Shown here: one piece after another, positions 34,703-43,783 of the stretch
How the letters are laid out: the number at the start of each line of letters is the position of its first letter
How positions within the stretch are numbered: the first letter of the stretch is position 1
Source: JALOOX01 sp964557955
GTDB lineage: Bacteria > Desulfobacterota > Syntrophobacteria > Syntrophobacterales > Syntrophobacteraceae
DNA length: 64,000 nt
Assembly: GCA_964557955.1 (NCBI GenBank)
Contig: CAZLCS010000026.1
Span: forward strand, 1 to 64,000
Reading direction: 5' to 3'
Made by a program: the position numbers and the translations under genes
The notes under the pieces: generated by a model
What the model was told of the DNA's origin: nothing
Database searches by the model: none
Seen by the model: the letters and a program-made list of their open reading frames with translations, nothing else

Positions 34703-34897
34703 GGTCGCTCCCCTGCGGCAAAGTCGGGCTTGGGACAATCTCCTAGAGCATTAATCGTTATGATTTTAAGCGCGGACCCACAGGGCCGCGATCACAGGGA
34801 GGCCCCAGCAGCCTCGATGCTGCTTTCACGGGGCACTCTCCCTCTTGGGGAAGAGAGGATACTGAACGTTCGTGCGTTCGCGAAGTGCCTCTCAACA

Positions 34898-35692
34898 TCA
34901 GCCGGTGCGCATCAGCCCCTCGAGGTAGCCGGAGGTATCTATTTCCTCATGATCAGCCTCTCTCTGAAGAAACTGAATCACTTTGGGATCTCTGCTCGCT
35001 CGGATCTCATCGGGAGTGCCAGCGGCAAGGACCCTTCCTCCATCGATCACGGCGAGCTGGTCCGCAATCAGAAATGCACTCTCCAGCTCGTGAGTCACCA
35101 CGATGATTGTCATGCCCAGGGTGTCTTTGAGCTCAACGAGCAGTCGGTCAAGGCCGGCAGCCGTGATGGGGTCCAGCCCCGACGAGGGCTCGTCAACAAA
35201 CAGGATCTCAGGGTCCATGGCCATGGCTCTCGCAAGCCCGGCCCTTTTTCGCATGCCGCCGCTCAGCTGGGAGGGCATGTAGTCGCCGAATCCGGACAAG
35301 CCTACCAGGTGCAATTTGATGAGGGCCATGATGCGGATCGTTTCATCCGCCAGTCGAGTATGAACCTTGAGAGGTACGGCGATGTTCTCGCACAGGTTCA
35401 TGGAGTTGAACAGTGCCCCGCTCTGGAAAAGGACTCCAATCCTGCGCCGGTAGCGCTTCATGGCTCCCTCCCCGAAAGCTCCGAAGTCATCCCCATCAAC
35501 AAACAACTGTCCGGGGGCGCTCCGTTTGAGGCCGATCAGATGACGCAGAAGAGTTGTCTTGCCGCATCCGCTTCGGCCCATGATGACCGTCACCCCGTTT
35601 CTCGGAATGCCAAAGCGGACGTCGTACAAAACCTGACGCTGACCGTAAAAACTCGTGAGGCCTCGGATTTCGATAATGTTTCCCGCCGCCAT
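34898..35692 (-). CDS. mlaF: MlaF-like ABC transporter ATP-binding protein
   Basis: A 264-residue ATPase. Walker A GRSGCGKTTLL near residue 38, signature LSGGMRKRAGLARA near 138, Walker B ILFVDEPSSGLDP near 160, H-loop VTHELES. The extended C-terminus lies after IRASRDPKVIQFL, as in MlaF, which binds MlaB there. It begins three bases after the STAS gene stop. Confidence 0.94.
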   Translation of the reverse strand: MAAGNIIEIRGLTSFYGQRQVLYDVRFGIPRNGVTVIMGRSGCGKTTLLRHLIGLKRSAPGQLFVDGDDFGAFGEGAMKRYRRRIGVLFQSGALFNSMNLCENIAVPLKVHTRLADETIRIMALIKLHLVGLSGFGDYMPSQLSGGMRKRAGLARAMAMDPEILFVDEPSSGLDPITAAGLDRLLVELKDTLGMTIIVVTHELESAFLIADQLAVIDGGRVLAAGTPDEIRASRDPKVIQFLQREADHEEIDTSGYLEGLMRTG

Positions 35693-35695
35693 ATC

Positions 35696-36025
35696 TCAGC
35701 TGCTCTCCCGGTCTTCATTGTTGAGCCCGAAAGCCTGATTCAATCTGGCCAGACTGAAAAGCCGTTGCTGATCCTCCCTCAATCCCATCAGTCGAAGCCT
35801 GCGTCCTGATGGTGAAAGAGCTCGAAGGACTTCGACCATCATAGCCACCGCTGAAGTATCCATAGATGCAATGCCGGAAAAATCCAATTCCAGGCCGGAC
35901 GGCCCCTTGGTGCTGATCACACGTAGAAGCTTTCTTCTCACTTCCGGTACGGTGTCCATGTCGAGATTACCCTGGATCCTCACAAGGATCCGTCCGTCCC
36001 TGCGCTGCTCAAAAAAGAGTTTCAC
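35696..36025 (-). CDS. STAS-domain protein, MlaB-like
   Basis: A 109-residue STAS-domain protein that starts at GTG with GGGAGG upstream. The STAS core is GNLDMDTVPEVRRKL and FSGIASMDTSAVAMMVEVL. In Mla systems the STAS protein MlaB binds and stabilises MlaF; the immediate linkage to mlaF supports that role rather than anti-anti-sigma signalling, though the serine/threonine in the DTSAV motif keeps phosphorylation possible. It is the first gene of STAS-mlaF-mlaE-mlaD. No mlaC is present. Confidence 0.85.
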   Translation of the reverse strand: MKLFFEQRRDGRILVRIQGNLDMDTVPEVRRKLLRVISTKGPSGLELDFSGIASMDTSAVAMMVEVLRALSPSGRRLRLMGLREDQQRLFSLARLNQAFGLNNEDRESS

Positions 36026-36219
36026 GCCTTGCCTCCCCCCCCAAACACATCCGAATCAATCGCGCCTTAGCTGTTCTCGGGAATCGGTCGGGCTTCTCTC
36101 TTACCCCCTTACTCCCTGAATCGATGGAAGGGGATAGGGGTATGCTCGCTCAGATTCGATAACACAAGGTTTTCCCCTTGATAAGAAAAATTAGAGCTTT
36201 CGTCCCTGAAGATCTCCTG

Positions 36220-37152
36220 TCATCTCAGACATTCTTCCCGATCGGGTCCCTTCAGGAGCTTGCTGGCCGAGACCTTCACCAGACTCCAGATTCCCGAGGC
36301 TGAAAATACCTGCTCAATGGATCTTTCGAAGAGAACACTCAACTTGGGCTGAAACTCATCGTCTCCCTCGTATAGAAGGAAGTAAACCGGTATGCGCGGA
36401 AAGGGACGCAGTCTGAAGCCGGCATCCGCCATCTGTACGGGTTCGCCCTTGAGGAATCTGGCTGCTTCCCGGAATCCGGCAGCGTCATAACCATAGCGCT
36501 CCAGGAGCGGACCCAGGTCAATGGCGTGGGGACCCTTGAAGTAATGAGCCTCCTTGAGGTCGTTCACTCCCACCAGGTCATGCTTGCCGTGCTGGGCGGA
36601 TGGAACATTCATCAAGTAGAGAAGGGTCACCAGCGCCCATAGGCCGTCATCAACCTCGACCCATTGCTCATTCACACGGCGGAAGAGGCGTTTTCCAGAG
36701 GTGTCCACCCGTATTTCTTCATGGAAAGAGGGAATCACCAATCCGCCTTGCGGATCCACTTTTGCCTCTGCCGCTCTGCAAATCTCCGGGATCTCCAGTG
36801 CCGCCACTTTGTCCCAGTATTCATCCGGGATTTTCAACCTGGATCGGTTATGTGTCAGCGCCGGAGGAGGTTCCTGGCGACGCCTTTCCTGCATGGAGAG
36901 GAAGCCCTGGCTGAAGGGGTAAGGACCGGATCGGAAGTTCACACAGGGAAACTCCGCACAGTCCCTCAGGCAGAAATCGAGCTTCTTCATGGAGGCGCAG
37001 GCCAGTATGGGACACGGACTGCCGAGGATTCGTGTCTGAGCCTCCAGCTTCTTCGCTGCTTCGGGGCTCCTTCCCGGTCCGCAGGTAGAGCAGATTTCCA
37101 TCAGCCGCAATTTGCACACATCGCAGTCAACGCCGCATGCCCCTGTCGGCAT
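36220..37152 (-). CDS. DUF3786 protein with Cys-rich N-terminus
   Basis: A 310-residue protein in two parts. The N-terminal 70 residues are Cys-rich (CGVDCDVCKLRLMEICSTC, CPILAC, CLRDCAEFPC) and could bind an iron-sulfur cluster or zinc. The C-terminal part (about 130-300) resembles DUF3786, found in strict anaerobes with corrinoid or CO-metabolising enzymes. Start at 37152 is set by GAGGTG. No corrinoid genes are adjacent, so its partner is unknown. It lies at the edge of the accessory region. Confidence 0.7.
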   Translation of the reverse strand: MPTGACGVDCDVCKLRLMEICSTCGPGRSPEAAKKLEAQTRILGSPCPILACASMKKLDFCLRDCAEFPCVNFRSGPYPFSQGFLSMQERRRQEPPPALTHNRSRLKIPDEYWDKVAALEIPEICRAAEAKVDPQGGLVIPSFHEEIRVDTSGKRLFRRVNEQWVEVDDGLWALVTLLYLMNVPSAQHGKHDLVGVNDLKEAHYFKGPHAIDLGPLLERYGYDAAGFREAARFLKGEPVQMADAGFRLRPFPRIPVYFLLYEGDDEFQPKLSVLFERSIEQVFSASGIWSLVKVSASKLLKGPDREECLR

Positions 37153-37741
37153 GGTCACACCTCGCGCAATGAGTGGAGACCAATTCTGAGCTGGTTCTGA
37201 CGTGAGAACTGAAGGTTGCCCGGTGATATCTGTGGGCCGAAGTTTCCCCAACCTTACGTCTCATATCTCACGGGGAAGATGAGAGGTCAACATTCCAGAC
37301 CAGGCGCTCGGCATTTTAGCCATAATGGATGACGAAAGTTGAGTGGAATATAGGGACGTTCTTAACTTATGAACTTGCAGGGTGCCTGGCCCGGGAACCG
37401 ATGTATTGACGTAGTAATGTCGAAGGCCTTGCATGAGAAGTCCGAACTGCTAACCCAGGGCTGCAGGCGACGGCGGACCACGCCCGTGACGTGAGGGCCA
37501 AGTCCGCAGCCGCCGCCCGTGAGCCCTCTCGCTCGCGCAGCTTCACTGCGCGAAACAAACATTCGAGCGGAAACCCCTCCCTACCGGTCGGGACTCCCGC
37601 CCCTCGGTTGGATTTTCATCCAAGGGAGCTTGGATGAAAATCCAAGTCGGGGTACCGCTCATCTCCCCGTTGGTCCAGCACAACGTACAGTCTGTAGCAG
37701 TTGAGGGGTTTGTAGACGGGAAGGGGAATTGGCCAGGTGAC
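37153..37741. other. Gene-poor stretch at the core/accessory border
   Basis: 589 bases with no convincing gene on either strand. It includes a partial copy of the 38491 repeat (37350-37375) and an inverted sequence GGATTTTCATCCAAG / CTTGGATGAAAATCC (37609-37623 and 37629-37643). Confidence 0.5.
37350..37375 (+). repeat. Partial copy of MITE-like terminal repeat
   Basis: TAGGGACGTTCTTAACTTAT resembles the end of the inverted-repeat element at 38491-38607 (ACGCCCTTAACTTATTAA), with a few changes. It faces the same way as the left arm there. Confidence 0.5.
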
Positions 37742-37993
37742 CTATTCGCCCCAAAATTCCTTGGGATGGATTCCAAACCTTCGAAGGGCTGCATTGATGA
37801 CCGGAGCGGTGATCACAGTTCCTGTGCCATGTTTTTTGATGGTAAACTTGTGGACCTTTTCGTGAACCAGGTTCTAATGGGCGGAAGAGGATGGTTTCGG
37901 AACCCTTTCCTTTGTGACTGTCGGGGATGGTTATTCCGTATGCCTTGAGCCTCTCGCAAGCAGCTCCCTCAGTTTAAGGGAACCTTTAGACAT
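37742..37993 (-). pseudogene. HicA-like toxin, broken by two compensating frameshifts
   Basis: The sequence encodes an 83-residue HicA/YcfA-like toxin only if two frame changes are allowed. It starts MSKGSLKLRELLA, continues in a second frame as LKAYGITIPDSHKGKGSE and LFRPLEPGSRKGPQ, then returns to the first frame as FTIKKHGTGTVITAPVIN and ALRRFGIHPKEFWGE before the stop. The indels are near 37950 (GAGAG) and 37849 (CAAGTTT). The total length stays divisible by three, so one base was lost and one gained. The unbroken frame stops after 20 codons. It lies 66 bases behind the intact HicB-like antitoxin. Confidence 0.65.
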
Positions 37994-38059
37994 GGCGGTC
38001 ACCAGTAGAGCGGCAGGTGTTGGCAATTATCCAGGGGGGGAACAAACTTCTTCGATGCT

Positions 38060-38344
38060 CTAACCCTCTACGCTGCTCAGCACCTGGTAACGCTCGGTTT
38101 CCTGCTCTCGGCATTCATAGAATTCTCGCCATACTTCCGGGGGAGCAGAATGGTAGAGGTACTCAAGGTTGTCGTTTGCAGAGGCATACTGGAACTGTGC
38201 AATAATGACATCAAGGATATCGGCCTTCACAGCATCAAGAGTATCGGCGGTAGCCACAAGGTCGAGCTCAAGGCAGTGCGCGACGACCCCATATTCCTTT
38301 GTCTGTTTGATGAGGATACCGAAAGTGGCTGCGGACTCACTCAA
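38060..38344 (-). CDS. HicB-like antitoxin
   Basis: A 94-residue HicB-like protein. The pattern GILIKQTKEYGVVAHCLELDLVATADT matches the partial RNase H-like fold of HicB antitoxins, and DAVKADILDVIIAQF continues it. It has no obvious C-terminal DNA-binding helix-turn-helix. The TTG start is preceded by AAAGGA. It lies upstream of the frameshifted HicA-like gene, in the antitoxin-first order. With the toxin apparently dead it may be an orphan. Confidence 0.65.
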   Translation of the reverse strand: MSESAATFGILIKQTKEYGVVAHCLELDLVATADTLDAVKADILDVIIAQFQYASANDNLEYLYHSAPPEVWREFYECREQETERYQVLSSVEG

Positions 38345-38646
38345 TGCCGTTTTCCTTTGGGTGCATTGGATACAGCTGCGATCTATCCTCTGAATGAGCC
38401 AAAGTCAAATTCTTGCCTGAAGTCTCTGGCACAGACCGTCCATGGGCAAAAATATTAAAGCATATCAATGGGAAACAAAAAATGATAGGCACGCCCTTAA
38501 CTTATTAAATTGACACACGTGGCTCTGAGAAAGACGTTTGCACGAGGGGCCGAGAGCGAAGAAAACAGGATGGGTGGACCCGGCTTAAGTTAATAAGTTA
38601 AGGGCGTCCCCTTTTTCCTCGGGCAGGTTCCTGGATGAGTCGTCGT
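38345..38646. other. Intergenic stretch occupied by the MITE-like element
   Basis: About 300 bases. The only structure is the inverted-repeat element at 38481-38612; no gene is visible. Confidence 0.5.
38481..38612. mobile_element. MITE-like inverted-repeat element
   Basis: A perfect 18-base inverted repeat, ACGCCCTTAACTTATTAA at 38491-38508 and its complement at 38590-38607, encloses about 80 bases with no coding capacity. A related end lies at 37350. The element has replaced or interrupted the 3' end of the serine recombinase pseudogene. It could instead be the two ends of a larger decayed element. Confidence 0.6.
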
Positions 38647-39003
38647 TCAAACTGGGCAAGGGATGAAAGAACGTTGAAGATGAGCTCTCCGGAAGCAGAG
38701 CTTGTGTCGATCACCCCCTAACACAGCTACCGAAGATACACACCCTTTTCTCGCAAGCCTTCGACCAGACTTACAAGATGAGAGAGATCTTCCAAGACGA
38801 TCGATACGCCAAACCAGAAGCGTGTCGCCCTTCTTGACCTCCTCGAGGCAGGCGTTGAGTCCGACGCGTTCATGCCAGGCTCCAGTCACGCTGTCAGTAA
38901 AATTGAGAGATTCAGGGACCCCTGCGCCTTTCAGCGCGTCGAACTGAAGATCCAGTTCCTGTTCCCTGGTCGAAACGCGCGCATAACCGATGAGTCTGAC
39001 CAT
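38621..39003 (-). pseudogene. Serine recombinase (resolvase/invertase), frameshifted and truncated
   Basis: The frame from 39003 encodes a resolvase N-terminus: LIGYARVSTREQELDLQ with the catalytic serine, then GDTLLVWRIDRLGRSL. It shifts frame at the CTCTCTC run near 38787, continuing as HLVSLVEGLREKGVYLR, then meets stop codons and resumes as IDTSSASGELIFNVLSSLAQ and FERRLIQE. The coding similarity ends at the repeat near 38612. The DNA-binding domain is missing, so it cannot be functional. Confidence 0.85.
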
Positions 39004-39392
39004 GTCTTATATCCAGCGTCAAAAGGCGGGGAAATGAGAAGATGTTAAAAAAAGACAAAATTTGAGACGAAATCTATCATGGAACTTGCACCGAGAGGAA
39101 ATGGAATGGAGGTGTCTCAAGATAAGCAGGTCTTTTTGGCTCAGGTATATGCACCAGCTTTTACGAAGGCTGCCAGGATGGAAGCGAGGGGGTGCGTGAC
39201 GGGCTAATCTCAGCTGTTCCCTTCGGTTCATCGTATTTTCCTGCATGCTGTTTACGTCTTTGGCCTGGATATTGCCCATCCGGGCAGCTGCTCCGACAGG
39301 CGGGCGGGGTACAGTTGCCAAAGTCGGGAATCGTTGAGGGGTTTCAACGGTCAGAATATGCGAATTGAAGCACGACGAGGGGGGATACACCG
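39004..39392 (+). other. Upstream region of the giant kelch gene
   Basis: 389 bases with no gene supported on either strand. It probably includes the promoter of the kelch gene; no clear motif was found. Confidence 0.4.
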
Positions 39393-42300
39393 ATGTTCTG
39401 GAAACGGCGAGGCATTTCTCTGAGCATCCTTCTGGTTTCGATTTGGGCTCTTTTTGCAGGTATTGGCGGCGTGACAGCCAGTCCATGGATGACGACGGGA
39501 AGCCTTGCCACGGCTCGGTGGGGGCACACAGCGACCATCCTTTCCGATGGCAGGGTGCTGGTGGCGGGTGGGTGGGATTTCGCCGGCAACAAGCTCTCTG
39601 ACTGTGAAATCTACGATCCATCCACTGGACAGTGGACTGCGACGGGTAGCCTCGCCACGGCGCGTGTCCTCCACACAGCCACCCTCCTTGCCAGCGGAAA
39701 AGTCCTCGTGGCGGGCGGGAGCGGGAATTCCCCCGGGATACTGTCCAGTTGTGAAATCTACGATCCATCTACAGGACAGTGGACTACGACGGGTAGCCTC
39801 ACTAACCCGCGCTCGCAGCATACGGCCACGCTGCTCCTGAACGGCAAGGTGCTCGCGAGTGGGGGAGCCAACGGGTGTGAGCTCTACGATCCGGCCGCAG
39901 GCACCTGGGCGATGACCGGAGACCTCGCCACCGGCCGTTGGAATCACACTGCCACCCTTCTTCCGAGCGGAGAGGTCCTGGTGACGGGGGGACTGGCCTT
40001 CGGGAGCAATCCGGGTACGCTTTCCAGTTGTGAAATCTACGATCCATCCACCGGACAGTGGACCGTGACTGGAAGCCTCACCACAGGGCGGTGGGGGCAC
40101 ACGGCCACCCCGCTGGCGATCGGCAAGGTGTTCGTGGCAGGGGGGGCAGGCGGCTGGAACCCCAGCGTTCCTTTGCTTGCTGAATGTGAAATCTACGATC
40201 CGTCTACGCGAATATGGACTGTGGCTGGGGACCTCGCTACACCACGTGTCCAGCACACGTCCACCCTTTTTCTCAGTGGTATGGTGCTTGCCACAGGTGG
40301 GCAGGACGTCAGCGACGACGCTCTAGCCGGATGCGAGATTTACAGCGAGTCCAACGGAACGTGGACAACGGCGGGAAGTCTTGTCAACGGACGTTACGGT
40401 CATACCGCAAGCCTTCTTCCCAGCGGCATCGTGCTCGCAGCAGGAGGGCAGAACAGCCAGGGGGTCCAGTCCCTCTGTGAGCTCTACGATCCGTCGACAG
40501 TCGCCACAGTTCCCGGGCCACCGACCAACGTATCGGCAACGGCGGGAAACGCCCAGGCAACGGTGAGCTTTACGCCGCCCTCCTCAAACGGGGGGAGTGT
40601 CATAACGAGCTACGCCGCGATGTCGCATCCCACGGAGAGCTCAGCCACAGGCGCGGGAAGCCCGATAACCGTAGCCGGTCTATCGAACGGCACGGCCTAT
40701 ACGTTCACCGTAACAGCGACCAATGCGATCGGGACCGGGCCACCGTCATCTCCCTCGAACAGTGTAACCCCGATGGGCACGGCCAGCGTTCCCGGAGCAC
40801 CCACAAACGTCACAGCTGTGGCGGGCAACGGGCAGGCCACAGTCAGCTTCACGGCCCCACTGGACAACGGAAGCCCAATCATCGCTTATACGGTGCTCTC
40901 AAGCCCGGACAATGTCCAAGTCACGGGAACAACGACTTCATTAACCGTCCCGGGACTTACGAACGGCAAGTCTTATACATTTACGGTAACGGCAACCAAC
41001 GGCGTCGGGACCGGGCCGCCGTCAAGCCCTTCCAATAGTGTGAAGCCTTCCAGTCCCGTTCCACAAGGATCGCTCACAGTGACGATCATCGGACCGGTCG
41101 GTGCGGGGGCAAAATGGAAGGCAGACAGGGGGCCATGGCTCGAGAGTGGAGTGACGGTCACCCTTCCGGCTGGTTCCCACAAGATAACCTTCAGCCGCGT
41201 GAAGGGCTGGAAAAGCCCTGCAGCCCGGAGCGTCAGCATCACGGAAGGGTGCGAGATCCAGATCACGGGAACGTACGTTCAACCTCTGACATTTCTCCTC
41301 CCGAAGTCTCTGGGCTCCGTCCGTCAGTGCGATCAGTTCTACGCGAGTGTGGGGCCGCCATCCGGTGGGGCTGGCCCCCCTTACACTTACTCGCTCGGCT
41401 CCGGCGGTTTTCCCCCGCTGGACATCTTCGTCAAGACCGAGCTCAGTCCGGCGGTGACCGGAACGGTCTACGGTCTTGCGCTTTCACCCGCTAAGAACTA
41501 TCGATTCAAAATATGCGTAGCCGACGCATCAGGCACCGCTAAATGCAACCCCACTTCCATAACTGTGCTTCCTCCCATCCAGCCGGGAGCACCTGGCAGC
41601 CCTTCCCCCGCGAACGGCGCCAAAGACGTGCCCATGTCCACCACGTTGAGCTGGATGGCGACCAGCGATACGGACTCGTACGATGTCTACTTCGGCACCA
41701 CCAAGAGTCCACCCAAGGTGGCGACTCTGGACACTCCGTCTTATGCTCCCGGAGCCTTGAATCCCAAGACAACCTATTATTGGCAGGTCGTCGCGAAGCA
41801 CAACATATGCAACGGCTTGAGCCCGTCGGTCTCCAAGGGACCGGTGTGGAGCTTCACGACGTCGGACCTGACATTCAACCTCCCCGCTTCACTGGGCTCC
41901 GCCCAGCAATGCAGTCCGTTCAGCTACCAGATAGCAGCGCCGGCGTTCGGGATCGCGCCCTATACTTTTTCGGCCGGGGCTGGTTCTCTTCCGTCGGGGG
42001 TCACCATCGCCTCCAATGGGTTGGTCAGTGGAGTCATCGAGGAACCATCAGGCACCTATCAGTTCAGCGTGTGTGCCACCGACTCCGCCCAGGTTACGAT
42101 CTGCAAACCCACATCCATAACGGTCAGCAATCCAGCCTCGCCGGGAACGCCATCCAGCCCTTCCCCCGCAAACGGCGCTTCGGCTGTTTCAACCAGCACC
42201 ACTTTACGCTGGGCGGCGACTTCCAATACCGACTATTACCGCGTCTATCTCGGGACGACGCCGACGCTGCCCTCAACCCCCGTGGCAACTCTCCCCCATT

Positions 42301-42770
42301 CCAGCAGTCCCAGCTACACTCCCGACTCGTTGAGCTCGAACACGACGTATTACTGGAAGGTCGTGGCCGTGAACCAGATGTGCGGCCTCCTGCCCGATCC
42401 ATACACTCCTGGAACGGTGTGGTCGTTCACGACGACCGCAACTCCTCTCTCGATCAGTGTCGCCTCCACCAGCTGCGCTCCCGCCTGCTGGCCATCCGGC
42501 TGCTACAATACGATCAGTGTCACCGGGAACGCCTGCGGGCCCGTCGACTCAAGCTTGGTGGTGGGCATGAGCCTGAGCTGTTCTTCGTGGGGATCTGACT
42601 GCTCAAGGCAAGCATCGGAGCCCGAATGCACCGGCTTTACCGCCACGGCGGACAACGTCCTTTGGGTTCCGGGCCAAACGTTTTCGGGAGCGGTCACCCT
42701 TTGGGACAACAACGGCAATTACCACAGTGAGGCGCCGTTTGCGTTTTCCTGTCAGAATTGCTGCCCTTGA
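39393..42770 (+). CDS. Secreted multi-domain protein with kelch repeats and FN3/Ig-like modules
   Basis: A 1125-residue exported protein. Signal peptide about 1-30; seven kelch-type repeats about 30-370, each with a HTATLL...GKVLVAGG core; two FN3 domains about 372-550 (VPGPPTNVSATAGNAQATVS and a close copy); an InlB-like small beta domain about 555-630; two He_PIG/Ig-like plus FN3-like pairs (LPKSLGSVRQC, LPASLGSAQQC; SPSPANGA twice) about 631-1015; and a Cys-rich C-terminal domain ending CQNCCP. No sortase or anchor signal was found. GAGGGGGG supports the start. It probably binds carbohydrate or surfaces. The neighbours are mobile-element debris, so it is likely an accessory gene. Confidence 0.9.
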   Translation: MFWKRRGISLSILLVSIWALFAGIGGVTASPWMTTGSLATARWGHTATILSDGRVLVAGGWDFAGNKLSDCEIYDPSTGQWTATGSLATARVLHTATLLASGKVLVAGGSGNSPGILSSCEIYDPSTGQWTTTGSLTNPRSQHTATLLLNGKVLASGGANGCELYDPAAGTWAMTGDLATGRWNHTATLLPSGEVLVTGGLAFGSNPGTLSSCEIYDPSTGQWTVTGSLTTGRWGHTATPLAIGKVFVAGGAGGWNPSVPLLAECEIYDPSTRIWTVAGDLATPRVQHTSTLFLSGMVLATGGQDVSDDALAGCEIYSESNGTWTTAGSLVNGRYGHTASLLPSGIVLAAGGQNSQGVQSLCELYDPSTVATVPGPPTNVSATAGNAQATVSFTPPSSNGGSVITSYAAMSHPTESSATGAGSPITVAGLSNGTAYTFTVTATNAIGTGPPSSPSNSVTPMGTASVPGAPTNVTAVAGNGQATVSFTAPLDNGSPIIAYTVLSSPDNVQVTGTTTSLTVPGLTNGKSYTFTVTATNGVGTGPPSSPSNSVKPSSPVPQGSLTVTIIGPVGAGAKWKADRGPWLESGVTVTLPAGSHKITFSRVKGWKSPAARSVSITEGCEIQITGTYVQPLTFLLPKSLGSVRQCDQFYASVGPPSGGAGPPYTYSLGSGGFPPLDIFVKTELSPAVTGTVYGLALSPAKNYRFKICVADASGTAKCNPTSITVLPPIQPGAPGSPSPANGAKDVPMSTTLSWMATSDTDSYDVYFGTTKSPPKVATLDTPSYAPGALNPKTTYYWQVVAKHNICNGLSPSVSKGPVWSFTTSDLTFNLPASLGSAQQCSPFSYQIAAPAFGIAPYTFSAGAGSLPSGVTIASNGLVSGVIEEPSGTYQFSVCATDSAQVTICKPTSITVSNPASPGTPSSPSPANGASAVSTSTTLRWAATSNTDYYRVYLGTTPTLPSTPVATLPHSSSPSYTPDSLSSNTTYYWKVVAVNQMCGLLPDPYTPGTVWSFTTTATPLSISVASTSCAPACWPSGCYNTISVTGNACGPVDSSLVVGMSLSCSSWGSDCSRQASEPECTGFTATADNVLWVPGQTFSGAVTLWDNNGNYHSEAPFAFSCQNCCP

Positions 42771-43783
42771 TGACGATCCCGGCTTGAGATGCCCATGATT
42801 TACCCCCGCCCGTCAAACAAAGGAGGCCATGGATTGAGAAGTCCGGTGATGGATATGAAATCACAAGCACAAATTGGATTTATTCGTTGTGCTGCCGGCC
42901 CCTGTCGGCACCTATTGGATTGGCAGGCTATATGTGTTGCAGAGCAGTCCCAGGCTCGGCACACCGCAAGGTCCTGCTTTGTGATTAGAAAGACTCGGGT
43001 ATCAGCAAGAGCACAGTTGCGAAGTCCCTAAACCTAACTTATTGTATTTACATTGGGTCTGTGGTGGAATCGGCAGCCACAAATTACGATTCGCTCGCCG
43101 CGTTGTCTTTCAAACACCCATTCAATCTCCTTTTGATCCACTGAAGTCTGAAGATCATTTGTTTCCACGGACGCGCTCTCTAATTCAGGGAGTACCGCGC
43201 AGAGGAATCCATGAGGGAGAAGACCAAATTCATATGCCCCACTCATTCACCTGGGTGCCTTTGACCTATCGCATATTGCTCTTGGACGCTTTCTTTATGG
43301 CGTTCCTCGTCTTCGCGGTGCTCCTGACCATAGCAGGGCCAGCCCCTTCGAATGTCGACTGCTGCAAGCGGTATCCTGTCTGCCACAGGAGCCCGTGTGG
43401 ATCAAAGATCGCGCCCTGTTAAACCCAAAATCCCGGAGCTGTGTCCGGGAAGGACCCAGAAATCAGTTGCTCATTGATATCGACACCCTCTTCGTCTACC
43501 CGCTCCTTCTGGCGTTCAGCAGCCTTTGCATTGTGCAGTCGAATTGCCGGCATACGTGAAGATATCGAGCACAAGGAGCTGATGCTGTCGCAGTCATGGG
43601 GATCGCACTGTTATGCAGCAACTGAAGTGACGTGTGGGATGAACACAAGGTACGTCTGCACAGGCAGTCAGAGAATCGCCAAGACCCGCATGGGTCGCAT
43701 GAACCCGTCAACGACCATATCATTGACCTTGGGAACCGATCTTATGGCATGGACAGAAGTGTGCATCATATCGGGGGCCGGAG
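42771..43783 (+). other. Decayed stretch upstream of the patatin gene
   Basis: About 1 kb without an intact gene. It holds a fragmentary membrane-protein sequence (43234-43559). CCTAACTTATTG near 43031 weakly resembles the 38491 repeat core. Confidence 0.45.
43234..43559 (+). pseudogene. Possible remnant of a membrane-protein gene
   Basis: From ATG 43234 the frame encodes a hydrophobic segment TYRILLLDAFFMAFLVFAVL ending at 43422. One frame change near 43365 gives a coherent continuation, PVWIKDRALLNPKSRS and LLIDIDTLFVYPLLLAFSSL, to a stop at 43557-43559. Two hydrophobic stretches in adjoining frames suggest a gene broken by indels, but no family is recognised. It may have been a small partner of the downstream patatin protein. 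Confidence 0.3.

Noticed and set aside
37634..37948. 104-codon plus-strand frame
   Set aside because: It is antisense to the HicA-like pseudogene, whose fragments match a family; this frame does not.
39604..40079. CRISPR-like array
   Set aside because: The spaced repeats lie inside an open frame and encode kelch motifs; spacing is irregular.
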